From NCBI GenBank assembly GCA_016931415.1, contig JAFGEW010000057.1, positions 1-56,949 on the forward strand: 56,949 nucleotides of DNA. The letters are read 5' to 3'. This document shows, piece by piece, positions 8,158-16,930 of the stretch; the first letter of the stretch is position 1; every line of letters begins with the position of its first letter. The notes under the pieces are model-generated. The model did no database searches. It was not told where the DNA came from and was given only the letters and a program-made list of their open reading frames with translations. Origin of the DNA: Verrucomicrobiota bacterium (GTDB lineage: Bacteria > Auribacterota > JABMQX01 > JAFGEW01). A program made the translations under genes and the position numbers.

Positions 8158-9477
8158 ATGGCGGCTCTCAATCCGCTCGCGCAAGAACTCAACGGCATCA
8201 TCGGGGCGGCAAACGTGCACGTGCTCGAGATGCTCTCGGCGCTCGGCAAGCGGATGTTCTTCCCCAAGGGCATCCTGACTCAGAGCGCCGAGGCCAAGCA
8301 GAAGGCGCACAAGTTCAACGCATCGATCGGCATCGCGCTCGAGAACGGCGAGCCGATGTACCTGCCCTGCGTGCACAAGTACTTCAACGGGCTCGACCCG
8401 AAGGACCTCTACCCCTACGCGACGCACGGCAAGCCGGAGCTGCGCAAGCGGTGGCGCGAGAAGATCCTCGTCGAGAACCCGAAGCTCAACGGCAAACCGC
8501 TCGGCGCGCCGATTGTCACCTCGGGCGTCACGAGCGGGCTGAGCCTGGTGTCCGACCTGTTCGTCGATCCCGGTGACGTTGTTGTGCTGCCCGACCTGTT
8601 CTGGGGCAACTACCGGCTCACGTTCGTCGAGCGTGCCCAGGGCGAGATCAAGACATTTACGACCTACGACGCGCGCGGCGCGTTCAACGTCGCCGCGTTC
8701 AAGGAGACGCTGCTCGCGGAGGGCCAGAAGAACGGCAAGCTCATCGTGCTGCTCAACTTCCCGAACAATCCGGCGGGCTACATGATCAACATCAAGGAAG
8801 CGAACGGCATCCACGACGCGCTGCTCGCCGCGGCCAAGGCCGGCACCAATCTTGTCGTCGTGACTGATGATGCTTACTTCGGCCTCGTCTATGATGAGCA
8901 CAGTCTGCAGGAGTCGGTCTTCGGCTGGGTGGCCAACATGCATCCGCGCGTGCTGGCGATCAAGCTCGACGGCGCGACCAAGGAGGAGTTCGTCTGGGGC
9001 TTCCGCACCGGGTTTCTGACCTACTCGCCCGGCGGCAAGGTGACCGATGAGCTGCTCACCGCGCTCGAGAAGAAGACGATGGGCAACATCCGCGCCTCGA
9101 TCTCCAACTGCGCTCACCCGTCGCAGACGATCGTGCTCAAGGCGCTCAACGACCCGCAGTTCACCGTCGAGAAGAAGCAGAAGTTCGCGCTCATGAAGGC
9201 GCGCGCCGACAAGATCCACGAGGTGCTCAAGGACCCGAAATACGGCGAGGTCATGACCATGTACCCGTTCAATGCGGGCTACTTCATGTGCCTCAAGCTC
9301 AAGACGGTCGAGGCCGAGCCGCTTCGCGTGCACCTGCTCGACAAGTACGGCGTTGGGCTGATCAGCATGGGCAAGGTGGATCTGCGCATCGCCTTCTCGT
9401 GCCTCGAGGTGGACCAGATCGCCGAGATGTTCGAGATCATCTACCAGGGCGTTAAGGACCTGGAGGGGAAGAAGTAG
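8158..9477 (+). CDS. Class I/II PLP-dependent aminotransferase
   Basis: This 439-residue fold-type I aminotransferase shows the expected landmarks: SGVTSGLSL for phosphate and cofactor contact, FPNNPAGY (N204 contacts the PLP hydroxyl), VVTDDAYFG (D237/D238 for the pyridine nitrogen), the Schiff-base lysine K275 in DGATKEEF, and the following WGFRTGF arginine. It catalyses amino-group transfer between an amino acid and a 2-oxo acid, probably aspartate-like or aromatic. The sequence alone does not separate these. GAGGAG precedes ATG 8158. It ends before a strong hairpin shared with the convergent pilin-like gene. Confidence 0.9.
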   Translation: MAALNPLAQELNGIIGAANVHVLEMLSALGKRMFFPKGILTQSAEAKQKAHKFNASIGIALENGEPMYLPCVHKYFNGLDPKDLYPYATHGKPELRKRWREKILVENPKLNGKPLGAPIVTSGVTSGLSLVSDLFVDPGDVVVLPDLFWGNYRLTFVERAQGEIKTFTTYDARGAFNVAAFKETLLAEGQKNGKLIVLLNFPNNPAGYMINIKEANGIHDALLAAAKAGTNLVVVTDDAYFGLVYDEHSLQESVFGWVANMHPRVLAIKLDGATKEEFVWGFRTGFLTYSPGGKVTDELLTALEKKTMGNIRASISNCAHPSQTIVLKALNDPQFTVEKKQKFALMKARADKIHEVLKDPKYGEVMTMYPFNAGYFMCLKLKTVEAEPLRVHLLDKYGVGLISMGKVDLRIAFSCLEVDQIAEMFEIIYQGVKDLEGKK

Positions 9478-9507
9478 CCACGGATCCCCACAGAGTGCAC
9501 AGATTAA

Positions 9508-9535
9508 CGCCCGAGGTCGCGCGCGACCTCGGGCG
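9508..9535. terminator. Hairpin between convergent genes
   Basis: Perfect 12-bp arms (9508-9519 and 9524-9535, CGCCCGAGGTCG and its complement) enclose a CGCG loop. The hairpin is followed on the plus strand by a short pyrimidine stretch. It lies 30 bases after the aminotransferase stop and 63 bases before the stop of the opposing gene, so it can terminate transcription from both sides. The T-tract is weak. Confidence 0.6.
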
Positions 9536-9598
9536 TCTGCTTTCTCCGTGCTCGCCGTGACCGCGTGTCCCCACGCACCTCGGCGGGTGAGCTTTACC

Positions 9599-10348
9599 CT
9601 ACTCGGCCGATTCGTTTTCGTTCTCCTCTTCGGCCATACCTTCGCCATACCACGGCGGGTCGGACCAGAACGCCTTGTAGTCGTCGGCGTCGGGGTCGCC
9701 GTCCTTGTCATCGTCCTCGTCGGGGTCGAGCGGCTGGACGCCGATGGTCCACTTGACGTGGCCGTCCTGATAGAGGACATTGCGGCCGTCCAGGTGGTGG
9801 TTGGCGAGCCGGCGGGTCTCGTCGGTGATCTCGATACCGGCCTTCTTGTCGGCCAACAGGCGGACGGTGGACCTCGCGTTTTCCGTCCACGGGACCGTGG
9901 GCTTGTCCGTGCCGTCGATGCCGTAGGCGTAGCTGATGACCTGCTTGTTGTTGGCCGACTCGAATGGGCCAAGCGGGTCATCGTCGATCTTGTCTCGGAT
10001 GTCCCATGGCGTGTCCTTGGCGCTCGGGCAGAAGAACACCTTGAACGCTGAGCAATAGTTGGGGAACAGGATCCCCAGGTCCAGCCAGGCGTTTTCGGGC
10101 TTTGTGGCGCCGACGTGCCACGGGTACATCTCCCGTAAGTCCTGCGAGTACTGCTTCATGGCGAGCCCGAGCTGCTTAGTGTTGCTCAGGCACGAGGCCC
10201 GCCGCGCCTGCTCGCGCGACCCGAACAGCCCCGACATGGCGGTCGGTACCAGCGCGATCAGCATAACCAGCACGACGGTAATGCGTACGAGCGCCGGCGG
10301 GATCCGCCCGTCCCGCGTACGTGTCCTCATCCCCTGGCTCGCTTCCAT
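9599..10348 (-). CDS. Pilin-like membrane-anchored protein with H-X10-DG motif (copy 1)
   Basis: This 249-residue protein has one N-terminal membrane helix followed by [21 protein letters not shown], a block typical of pseudopilin-like H-X9-DG (DUF1559-related) proteins. Downstream are an FPNYCSAFKVFFCPS cysteine block and HHLDGRNVLYQDGHVKW. It ends with an acidic DPDEDDDKDGDPD stretch and the shared tail DYKAFWSDPPWYG. The usual prepilin cleavage signal (G/FTLIE) is absent, and the cytoplasmic GYF_2 domain seen in copies 2 and 3 is missing. It faces outward by prediction. It is the last gene of a four-copy tandem. ATG 10348 is preceded by AGGAGG. Confidence 0.75.
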   Translation of the reverse strand: MEASQGMRTRTRDGRIPPALVRITVVLVMLIALVPTAMSGLFGSREQARRASCLSNTKQLGLAMKQYSQDLREMYPWHVGATKPENAWLDLGILFPNYCSAFKVFFCPSAKDTPWDIRDKIDDDPLGPFESANNKQVISYAYGIDGTDKPTVPWTENARSTVRLLADKKAGIEITDETRRLANHHLDGRNVLYQDGHVKWTIGVQPLDPDEDDDKDGDPDADDYKAFWSDPPWYGEGMAEEENENESAE

Positions 10349-10385
10349 TCCTCCATCCTCCTGTTCGTGTGCCACGTGTCAGCAC

Positions 10386-11288
10386 TCATTGCCCGAAATA
10401 AGGCGGGTCGGACCACCACCGCGTGTAGTCCTTCTCATCGGGCCGGCCGATGCGGTCGTTCGTCTCGTCGGGATCAAGCCACTCGGGGCCGGCCTGCCAC
10501 CTGACATGGCCGTCGTTGTGCAGGACGTTCCGGCCGTACGTGCCATGGGGCGATTGGGCCGACAGCTCGATGCCGGCCTTCTTGTCGGCCAGCAGGCGCA
10601 CGCTGGCTGGATCGGTGGACTTCCACGGCCGGGCTGGGTCGCGGAGCGGCCGCGCATAGCCGTAGCTGTAGCTGATCGTCTCCTTCGAGCTCCCTCCCGC
10701 GAAGGTGTTCAGCGGTTCCTCGCGGAGCCGTTTCCCGTCTGCTGACACAGGCTCGAAGACCTGGTCGTTCGAGCTCGGGCACCTGAATACCTGCATGGCG
10801 CTCGCGTAGTTGGGGTAGATCAGGCCCATGTCGCGCCACGCCTCGCCGGGATCGGCGGCGCCTTCGCGCCACGGGTACAGACCGTGGAAGTCCTGCGTGT
10901 ACTGACTCATGGCCAGACCACACTGCTTCAGGTTGCTCAGGCAGCTTGCACGCCGGGCTGCCTCGCGCGCGGCGGACAGCGCCGGGAGCAGCACGAAGTA
11001 CGCTCCGGCGGCGACCACCGCGATGACGACCAGCACGCCGATCAGCAGGCCGACGTTGGCGCCCTTTCTCCCGGACCGTGTTCGCGCGCCGGGCGCGAAG
11101 CGGCCGGCGAGCTGCGGCACGTCGCCGGCCGGCACCCACGAGCCCGTCTCAGGGCTGTAGACGAGGTCGCGGGGCAGAATCCGGCGCTGCTGCACCCATG
11201 CCTTCACCGTCTCCAGGTCGAGCGGCCCGAACTCACCGGCTGCCACCTTGACCCGCCATTGTCCTTGCTGCTGTTGCGTCTCGGTCAT
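10386..11288 (-). CDS. GYF_2-domain pilin-like protein with H-X10-DG motif (copy 2)
   Basis: This 300-residue protein starts with a GYF_2 (DUF4339) domain at about residues 10-65 (GEFGPLDLETVKAWVQQ and SWVPAGDVPQLAG). A membrane helix follows (about 80-102), then the pilin-like block [21 protein letters not shown]. The C-terminal half carries an [11 protein letters not shown] block, GRNVLHNDGHVRW with a histidine ten residues before the DG pair, and the tail DYTRWWSDPPYFG. GYF_2 domains are thought to bind peptides on the cytoplasmic side; the rest is probably external. The start is ATG 11288 behind GGAGG. Copies 1-4 share the same order of motifs and arose by tandem duplication. Confidence 0.75.
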   Translation of the reverse strand: MTETQQQQGQWRVKVAAGEFGPLDLETVKAWVQQRRILPRDLVYSPETGSWVPAGDVPQLAGRFAPGARTRSGRKGANVGLLIGVLVVIAVVAAGAYFVLLPALSAAREAARRASCLSNLKQCGLAMSQYTQDFHGLYPWREGAADPGEAWRDMGLIYPNYASAMQVFRCPSSNDQVFEPVSADGKRLREEPLNTFAGGSSKETISYSYGYARPLRDPARPWKSTDPASVRLLADKKAGIELSAQSPHGTYGRNVLHNDGHVRWQAGPEWLDPDETNDRIGRPDEKDYTRWWSDPPYFGQ

Positions 11289-11375
11289 TGCCCACACCTC
11301 CCATTCGACTTTCCCTGCGGGACGCACGCACGCGCCTCGATGCGTGTCGCCTCGCGATTCCTCTCGCCCCTTGCC

Positions 11376-12338
11376 TCACTTCATCTCGAACTCTCCGTAG
11401 TACGGCGGGTCGCACCACCAGCGCGTGTAGTCGGCCTTGTGGGGGGCGCCGACGCTGTAATCGTCCTCGTCGGGATCGAGGGCTCCTGGTCCCGCTTTCC
11501 ACCTCACGTGCCCGTCCTGGTACATGACGTTGCGGCCGTCGTCCTTGTGGTTGGCGCAATTCGCTGCATTGCCGGGGCTTCCGATCTCCGTGCCGGCCTT
11601 CTTGTCGGCAAGCAGGCGCACGGTCGATTTGGCGTCTTCGGTCCACGGTTTCGACCCGCCATTCCGGTTGTCGAGGCTGTAGCTGTAGCTGATGGTCTCT
11701 TTCGAGCTGTTCATGTCGAACGGATCGAGCGGGTGGGCAACCTTCTTCGCGACGGAGTTGGAGTCCCACATCCTGTCGTTACCGCTGGGGCAGTAGAACG
11801 TCTTCATCGCCGAGCAGTAGTTCGGAAACAGGAGGCCGAGATCGCACCAAGCCTTGTTTGGCTCCGAGACGCCCGTGCGCCACGGATAGACCTCCTTGAA
11901 GTCCTGCGAGTACTGCTTCATGGCCAGACCGAGCTGCTTGATGTTGCTCAGGCAGCTCGCGCGCCGGGCCGACTCGCGGGCCCGCGCCAGCGCCGGGAGC
12001 AGCATGCCCGCGAGGATCGCGAGGCAGAAGAAGCCGACCACGCCGGCTACGATGGCGCCGATGAGGCAGCCGCTGCTCCGGGCTTGTGCCGGCGCGTAGG
12101 GCCCTGGGTATGGCGCCGCTGCCCCGGGCGGCGGGAAGCAGCCGGCGAGCTGTGGCTCGTTGCCCGCCGGGAGCCAGGCGCCCGTCTCGGTATTACTCAC
12201 GAAGTCGGCCGGGCCGACTCGGCGCTCCTGTGCCCATTGGCGGAGCGTCGCCACGTCGACCGGCCCGAACTGCCCGGCCGGCGTCCTGGCCCACCATTGT
12301 CCTTGGCCCTGCGGTTGCTGCGATTCAGGTTCTGACAT
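11376..12338 (-). CDS. GYF_2-domain pilin-like protein with H-X10-DG motif (copy 3)
   Basis: This 320-residue paralog of copy 2 has an N-terminal GYF_2 domain (about residues 10-72), a Pro/Ala-rich linker, and a membrane helix (about 88-115, [19 protein letters not shown]). The block [21 protein letters not shown] follows, then the cysteine block [37 protein letters not shown], and an acidic DPDEDDY segment with the tail [14 protein letters not shown]. There is no prepilin peptidase signal. ATG 12338 is preceded by GGGAGGATGAAGAG. Function is unknown; membrane-anchored cell-surface assembly is an inference from the family. Confidence 0.75.
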   Translation of the reverse strand: MSEPESQQPQGQGQWWARTPAGQFGPVDVATLRQWAQERRVGPADFVSNTETGAWLPAGNEPQLAGCFPPPGAAAPYPGPYAPAQARSSGCLIGAIVAGVVGFFCLAILAGMLLPALARARESARRASCLSNIKQLGLAMKQYSQDFKEVYPWRTGVSEPNKAWCDLGLLFPNYCSAMKTFYCPSGNDRMWDSNSVAKKVAHPLDPFDMNSSKETISYSYSLDNRNGGSKPWTEDAKSTVRLLADKKAGTEIGSPGNAANCANHKDDGRNVMYQDGHVRWKAGPGALDPDEDDYSVGAPHKADYTRWWCDPPYYGEFEMK

Positions 12339-12377
12339 CTCTTCATCCTCCCGTACGGGCGCGTGCGCGCCCACCCA

Positions 12378-13082
12378 TCATTCCCCGTAGCACGGCGGAT
12401 CCGACCACCAGTCGGTGTAGTCCCGTGCGTCAGGCGTACCGACAACGTCGCTGCCCGGGTCCAGGTCAACAGCGTCCGGTCCGGCGACCCACGCGGTGCT
12501 TCCATCGGCGTTGGCCACATTGCGGCCCTTGGCCCTGTGCGCGGTCCTCTCAAGGTCCGGTCCGATCGTTGTTGTGCCCGCCTTCTTATCGGCCAGCACT
12601 CGTCTTGTGGCCGAACCGTCGCTCACCCAAGACCCGGCGCCATCATCTCGTGCGTCGAAGCTGTAGCCGTAGCTGATGGCGTCCGTTGTATCGCTGGGCG
12701 TGAAAGGGATGCTTTCAGGCTTCTTCTCGAACCGAGTGAAAGACTCGTCTCGCTGTCTGCGCGGCATCCCCGGGCAGATGAAAGCATCCGGATCGTCCAC
12801 GAAAGAAGGGTAGAGGAGGCCAAGGTCCCGCCACGCCTCTCGAGGCTCCGCGGCCCCTGTTTTCCACGGGTATTGCCCATCACTGCTCAGGGTGCACAGC
12901 TCAAGCGCCCGGTGGATCTGATGGAGATGACTTCTGCATACCACGCGGACTATGAGTGAGCGGGATTCGATCAGTCCGCCCAAGCGGGCAACCACATGGA
13001 GAACCGGCACGATCGTGCTGCCCAGAATGACGAACTTAGCGAGTGCGCGTCCAACAAAGAAAGAACGCTCGCTCTCCGACAT
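12378..13082 (-). CDS. Divergent pilin-like protein with H-X10-DG motif (copy 4)
   Basis: This 234-residue protein is the most divergent and first-transcribed copy of the tandem. It has a single N-terminal hydrophobic segment (about 15-38) and no GYF_2 domain. The family landmarks remain: YPWKTGAAEPREAWRDLG, a single FICPG cysteine, RRVLADKKAG, HRAKGRNVANADGSTAW and the tail DYTDWWSDPPCYGE. The ARRASCLSN block is degraded to CRSHLHQIHRALEL. ATG 13082 is chosen over an upstream TTG; its ribosome-binding site is weak. Confidence 0.7.
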   Translation of the reverse strand: MSESERSFFVGRALAKFVILGSTIVPVLHVVARLGGLIESRSLIVRVVCRSHLHQIHRALELCTLSSDGQYPWKTGAAEPREAWRDLGLLYPSFVDDPDAFICPGMPRRQRDESFTRFEKKPESIPFTPSDTTDAISYGYSFDARDDGAGSWVSDGSATRRVLADKKAGTTTIGPDLERTAHRAKGRNVANADGSTAWVAGPDAVDLDPGSDVVGTPDARDYTDWWSDPPCYGE

Positions 13083-13338
13083 GGCACCCAACCGCAGCCT
13101 CGACTTGAGTCGCTTCTCGCACGATGGGAATTATCGCACGAAATCCAAGCAGCGTCAACCCGCAGAACGGATTGGCACCTGATGCACAGTGGTTGAGGCT
13201 ACTCCTTGGACACGATGAGGCGATAATCGCGATACGGGCGCGTCGCTTGACGGTCCCATCCGATCGAGCTACATATGGCATGAGGTACCGGCACATCCGC
13301 GGTTGGGCGGCCCGGCGAGCGCATCGAGAGGAGCCAGC

Positions 13339-13986
13339 ATGACACGCAAGCGTCTCGGCTGCATCATCGCGCCCGTTGTGATTATCCTCTTCCTCGCTGT
13401 CTACATGCTGATCCTCAATCCACAGTGCTGTCATGACTGCATGGTGTGCGAGTCCAACTTGATGCGACTCCACTTCGCGCTCGAGCGCTACGCTGAAAAC
13501 CACGGCGGCCGCTACCCGGAACGACTTGAAGAGTTGCACCCGAAGTATGTGGATCTTGGGAAGCTACGGTGCCCAAGACGCCCGGCGAGCCGAGGGACTC
13601 TCGACACTGGGTACGAGTACATTGCGGGCGCGGCCAAGGACGATGAAGGCAACAGGCCGGTTTTGTTCTGCAGCCGCTACCACCTCAACGGCCACGGCCC
13701 GGGTCCGTACGAGGTGCTGTTCTGTGTTCTGACAAAGGGCGGCGCTGTTGTCCACGTCGAGAGCGATGACATCCGGAAATACACTGGCCCGATGAGGAGG
13801 TACTTCCTCTACTTCCGCCGCTATCCCTACGACGGCAGCGTGCCGCAGCTCGAGACGGTCCGTGCCCTCGAACACGAGTTCCCCAAGGACTACACTGGTC
13901 GCTGGGTGCGTGTCTCCGAAGACGCGGCGGGCAAGGCAGGCTTACAGCCGGAAGTCCATGCTCCAGCCGGCGGAGCAGGGGAGTAG
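13339..13986 (+). CDS. Pseudopilin-like (GspG-like) membrane-anchored protein
   Basis: This 215-residue protein has an N-terminal membrane helix (about residues 8-27) followed by CESNLMRLHFALERYAENHGGRYPERLEEL. That pattern is typical of type II secretion GspG-like pseudopilins in this kind of genome. A CPRRP loop and a YRCL-less C-terminal domain follow. It has no G/FTLIE cleavage motif. GAGAGGAGCC precedes ATG 13339. It is divergent from the four-copy pilin-like tandem. Its last 45 bases overlap the end of the convergent metallo-hydrolase gene. Confidence 0.65.
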   Translation: MTRKRLGCIIAPVVIILFLAVYMLILNPQCCHDCMVCESNLMRLHFALERYAENHGGRYPERLEELHPKYVDLGKLRCPRRPASRGTLDTGYEYIAGAAKDDEGNRPVLFCSRYHLNGHGPGPYEVLFCVLTKGGAVVHVESDDIRKYTGPMRRYFLYFRRYPYDGSVPQLETVRALEHEFPKDYTGRWVRVSEDAAGKAGLQPEVHAPAGGAGE

Positions 13987-14784
13987 GCGGTCGGGGAATT
14001 GGCTCCGGAAGCGTGTGACGGCGCGCTCGCCCGTGCAGTGGGCGGGGCCGAGGCGTGCAACGCCGAGATCGCTGAACGCGCGGGCCGTCATTTCGATGCG
14101 CTCGGACGACGCGCCACCGAGGTGCATGCCGCCGAGGACGCAATGGATGGTGCCGGCGCCGGCGATCGCGGCGACGTGGCGCATCGTGTTGACGACGCCG
14201 GCGTGCGCGCAGCCAAGGACGATGGCGACCCCCTCAGCGGCGGTGAAGTAGAGGGCCTGGTCGTCGAGGAGGGGGTCGGGCCGGGTGCAGGCCTCATCGA
14301 GGTAGAAGGGGCCGCCCACATCCTCGAAGCCGGTCGAACGCGGGACTTGGCCCGTGGCGAAGAGACCGGGCAGGACCTCAGTCGGGCGTGCCGTCTCGAT
14401 CAGCTCGCCGGCGTGCCGCGCCAGCGCGTGCGCCGCCTCGGTCGGCATGCCGATCGAGCGCGCCAAGCCGCCCTCGCCCCGCGCGTATTTCGGGTCGAAG
14501 GCGGCGAGGTGAGTGAAGACGGATGCCTCGGGCGCGGCGCTGAGTGCTGTGGGCAACCCGCCCGTGTGGTCGTAGTGGCCGTGGCTCAACACGATGGCGT
14601 CGGCCGTCGAGAGATCGATGCCGAGCGCCTGCGCGTTCGGGCCGAGCGCGCCGCCTTGGCCCGTGTCGAACAGCACACGGCCGTCGTCGGTCTCGATCCA
14701 GACGGCGAAGCCATGCTCGGGCTGGAGATCGGCGCGGCCGGCGGTGTCTTCGACGAGTACGGTGAGCCTGATCGAGCCGGCCAT
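13942..14784 (-). CDS. Metallo-beta-lactamase-fold hydrolase, COG1237 type
   Basis: This 280-residue protein has the metallo-beta-lactamase metal site SHGHYDHTGGL, then LGCAHAGVVNT and the HLGGAS and GPAHCTG segments typical of COG1237. These proteins are often annotated as dihydropterin-ribofuranosyl-aminobenzene phosphate synthase-like. COG1237 members are frequently found next to MinD-type ATPases and NifX-like proteins, as here. It is the last gene of the sigma-54 operon, 12 bases after the NifX-like gene. Its 3' end overlaps the opposing pilin-like gene by 45 bases. Confidence 0.85.
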   Translation of the reverse strand: MAGSIRLTVLVEDTAGRADLQPEHGFAVWIETDDGRVLFDTGQGGALGPNAQALGIDLSTADAIVLSHGHYDHTGGLPTALSAAPEASVFTHLAAFDPKYARGEGGLARSIGMPTEAAHALARHAGELIETARPTEVLPGLFATGQVPRSTGFEDVGGPFYLDEACTRPDPLLDDQALYFTAAEGVAIVLGCAHAGVVNTMRHVAAIAGAGTIHCVLGGMHLGGASSERIEMTARAFSDLGVARLGPAHCTGERAVTRFRSQFPDRLLPCSAGWSMDFRL

Positions 14785-14796
14785 GGCCCGTTCCTC

Positions 14797-15135
14797 TCAG
14801 TGGTCGCAGAGGTTTGTGCCGGTCTGGAGCGCTCCGGCCAGGTACGCCTCGACGAGTATCTCCGGCGGTTCGCACGGCGCGCCGACCTGCACCTGGATGC
14901 CGTTCTGGACAAAGAGCTGCTGCGCGCGCATGCCCATGCCGCCGGCGATAATGAGCGTCGCACCCTGCTCGTGCAGCCAGCGAGGCAGCAGGCCCGGCTC
15001 GTGGTCGGGCGCCTCGACGGTTTCGGTTTTTGTGATCGTTTTGGTGCTCGGGTCAACGTCGATCAGGGCGAACGCCTCGCAATGGCCGAAGTGCAGGGCC
15101 AGCTTGCCGTTCGCAACCGGGATGGCGATCTTCAT
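14797..15135 (-). CDS. NifX/NifB-family (dinitrogenase Fe-Mo cofactor, ORP-like) protein, copy C
   Basis: This 112-residue protein starts MKIAIPVANGKLALHFGHC, the characteristic opening of the PF02579 family that binds metal-sulfur clusters (NifX, NifY, NafY, and ORP with its Mo-Cu cluster). It continues with a flexible acidic loop, LIIAGGMGMRAQ and a C-terminal GAPCEPPEILVEAYLAG. The FGHC and APC cysteines could be cluster ligands. ATG 15135 has GAGGAGAG upstream. It lies 35 bases after the Mrp gene in a 13-gene operon. Confidence 0.88.
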   Translation of the reverse strand: MKIAIPVANGKLALHFGHCEAFALIDVDPSTKTITKTETVEAPDHEPGLLPRWLHEQGATLIIAGGMGMRAQQLFVQNGIQVQVGAPCEPPEILVEAYLAGALQTGTNLCDH

Positions 15136-15170
15136 CAATCTCTCCTCTGTAGTTTGTTGTGCGGCCCGTG

Positions 15171-16016
15171 TCAGGACACGTCGCTCTTGGCTTTCGGTGA
15201 TGGAGCGAGCGTTTTGACGATCCGGGCGAACGCCTGTGCCGCCTCGCTGCCCGAATGCAGTTGGGTGAACGGCTGGCCCGTGTCGCCCGACTCGACGAGC
15301 TGCGGGTCGAACGGGATTGCGCCCAGAAACGGCACCTTCATTTCGGCTGCCATGTGTTCCGCGCCGCCGTGGCCGAACACATCGGTGCGCTCGCCGCAAT
15401 GCGGGCAGACGAAGCCGCGCATGTTCTCGATCACGCCGAGGACGGGCAGGTTGACGCTCCGGCAGAACGTGATCGCCTTCCGAACGTCGATGACGGCCAG
15501 CTCTTGCGGCGTGGTGACGATGACGGCGCCGTCGGCGTTCTCGATGAGCTGGACGACCGACAGCGGCTCGTCGCCCGTGCCTGGCGGCGAGTCGATGACC
15601 AGATAGTCGAGATCGCCCCACTCGACGTCCTTGAGGAACTGCTTGATGACGTTGGCCTTCATCGGCCCGCGCCAGATGGTCGCCGCGTCGGTGTGCTGCA
15701 GGAGGAAGCCGATCGACATCGTCTTGATGCCGGCGACGGCCATCGGCACGATCGCGCCGTCTCGCACCGTGGGCCGCGCATCCTCGATGCCGAGCAGTTT
15801 CGGCACGCTCGGGCCGTGGATGTCCACGTCGAGCAGGCCGACCTCGTAGCCCATCGCCGCGAGCGACAGCGCGAGATTGACCGCCACGGTACTTTTGCCT
15901 ACGCCGCCTTTGCCGGAGAGCACGAGCCACTTACGCCGCACGCGCCCCATGCGCAGGCGCATCTCGGCCATCTCGCGCGCCATGGTCTGTTTGATGTCGT
16001 CCTGGTGATCGCTCAC
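15171..16016 (-). CDS. Mrp/ApbC (NBP35) family P-loop Fe-S carrier ATPase
   Basis: This 281-residue protein has the deviant Walker A SGKGGVGKST (about 34-43), the switch DVDIHGPSVPKLLG, IDSPPGTGDE, and the C-terminal CPHCG pair (C204, C207) that bridges an iron-sulfur cluster at the dimer interface. Mrp/ApbC proteins carry Fe-S clusters. In the Desulfovibrio ORP system an Mrp-type ATPase is part of the ORP gene set. The start overlaps the end of the preceding MinD gene by ATGA at 16013-16016. Confidence 0.9.
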   Translation of the reverse strand: MSDHQDDIKQTMAREMAEMRLRMGRVRRKWLVLSGKGGVGKSTVAVNLALSLAAMGYEVGLLDVDIHGPSVPKLLGIEDARPTVRDGAIVPMAVAGIKTMSIGFLLQHTDAATIWRGPMKANVIKQFLKDVEWGDLDYLVIDSPPGTGDEPLSVVQLIENADGAVIVTTPQELAVIDVRKAITFCRSVNLPVLGVIENMRGFVCPHCGERTDVFGHGGAEHMAAEMKVPFLGAIPFDPQLVESGDTGQPFTQLHSGSEAAQAFARIVKTLAPSPKAKSDVS

Positions 16017-16930
16017 ACGTTCTCCTCCGGTGCTGTTCCGTTGCCGAGCTCGCGCGCCACTGCGGCCCAGAGCCGGCGCACATGATCCGCAGTGGATGAG
16101 CCTGCATACTCGACAATGCTGACTCCGTCAAGCTGCGCCCGGGTGAACGCGGTGTCGTACGGGATTGTTCCCACGACCCGGACGCCGAGGCGCTCAGCCG
16201 TCGCCGCGATGCGCTCGCTGATCGCCGGGTTGATGTCGTGTTTGTTGACGCACAGGAGCGCCGGGATCCCAAAGTGCCGGACGAGCGCGTGGACGCGCTC
16301 GAAATCGTGTAGGCCCGAGAGCGTTGGCTCGGTCACGATGAGCACCATGTCGGCGCCCGTGATCGACGCAACCACCGGACAGCCGATTCCAGGCGCGCCG
16401 TCGACGAGGATCAGGTCACACTGATCGCGCTCGGCGAGCTCCCGGGCTTGTGTGCGCACCACGGTGACGAGCTTGCCGGAGTTCTCGCCGCCCGGACGCA
16501 GGCGTGCATGCACCATCGCGCCGTGCCGGGTCTCGGACACGAACCACTCGCCGGTGACTACGGGCTGGAACACGATAGCGTCGGTCGGGCAGAAGCGCAC
16601 GCAGACGCCGCAGCCCTCACAGGCGATCGGTTCGACGCGGTAGGTCTTGGCGATGGTTCGGCTCGGCGGCCCGTCGTAACGTATCGCGCCGAATCGGCAC
16701 ACGGCTTGACACCGGGCGCACGCGATGCATTCCTCGACCAGGATGCGCGCCTCCTTCCCACCTGAGAACGATTCGCGATGCCACGTTTTCGGGTCGAGGA
16801 TCAGGTGCAGGTCGGCCGCGTCGACGTCGCAGTCGGCGAGCACGGCGCGTCCAGCCAACGCGGCAAACGACGCAACAAGACTCGTTTTACCCGTGCCGCC
16901 CTTGCCGCTGATAACGATCAGCTCTTTCAT
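16013..16930 (-). CDS. MinD-family ATPase with 2[4Fe-4S] ferredoxin insert (copy 1)
   Basis: This 305-residue protein has the MinD-type Walker A SGKGGTGKTS (8-17) followed by a ferredoxin insert. The two CxxCxxCxxxC clusters are at C68/C71/C74/C78 and C104/C107/C110/C114. The MinD fold then resumes with VDGAPGIGCPV and VTEPTLSGLHD. It corresponds to the paired MinD-ferredoxin ATPases of ORP operons, where the complex has been linked to cell division. It overlaps both neighbours by 4 bases (ATGA). Confidence 0.92.
   Translation of the reverse strand: MKELIVISGKGGTGKTSLVASFAALAGRAVLADCDVDAADLHLILDPKTWHRESFSGGKEARILVEECIACARCQAVCRFGAIRYDGPPSRTIAKTYRVEPIACEGCGVCVRFCPTDAIVFQPVVTGEWFVSETRHGAMVHARLRPGGENSGKLVTVVRTQARELAERDQCDLILVDGAPGIGCPVVASITGADMVLIVTEPTLSGLHDFERVHALVRHFGIPALLCVNKHDINPAISERIAATAERLGVRVVGTIPYDTAFTRAQLDGVSIVEYAGSSTADHVRRLWAAVARELGNGTAPEENV

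Noticed and set aside
8116-9981. Long minus-strand frame opposite the aminotransferase
   Set aside because: It covers two real genes, has no domain, and its composition (His/Val/Leu/Asp/Arg) is typical of antisense frames in GC-rich DNA.
13999-15606. Long plus-strand frame opposite the hydrolase and ORP genes
   Set aside because: The minus strand carries clear Mrp, NifX-like and metallo-hydrolase genes with motifs and ribosome-binding sites.
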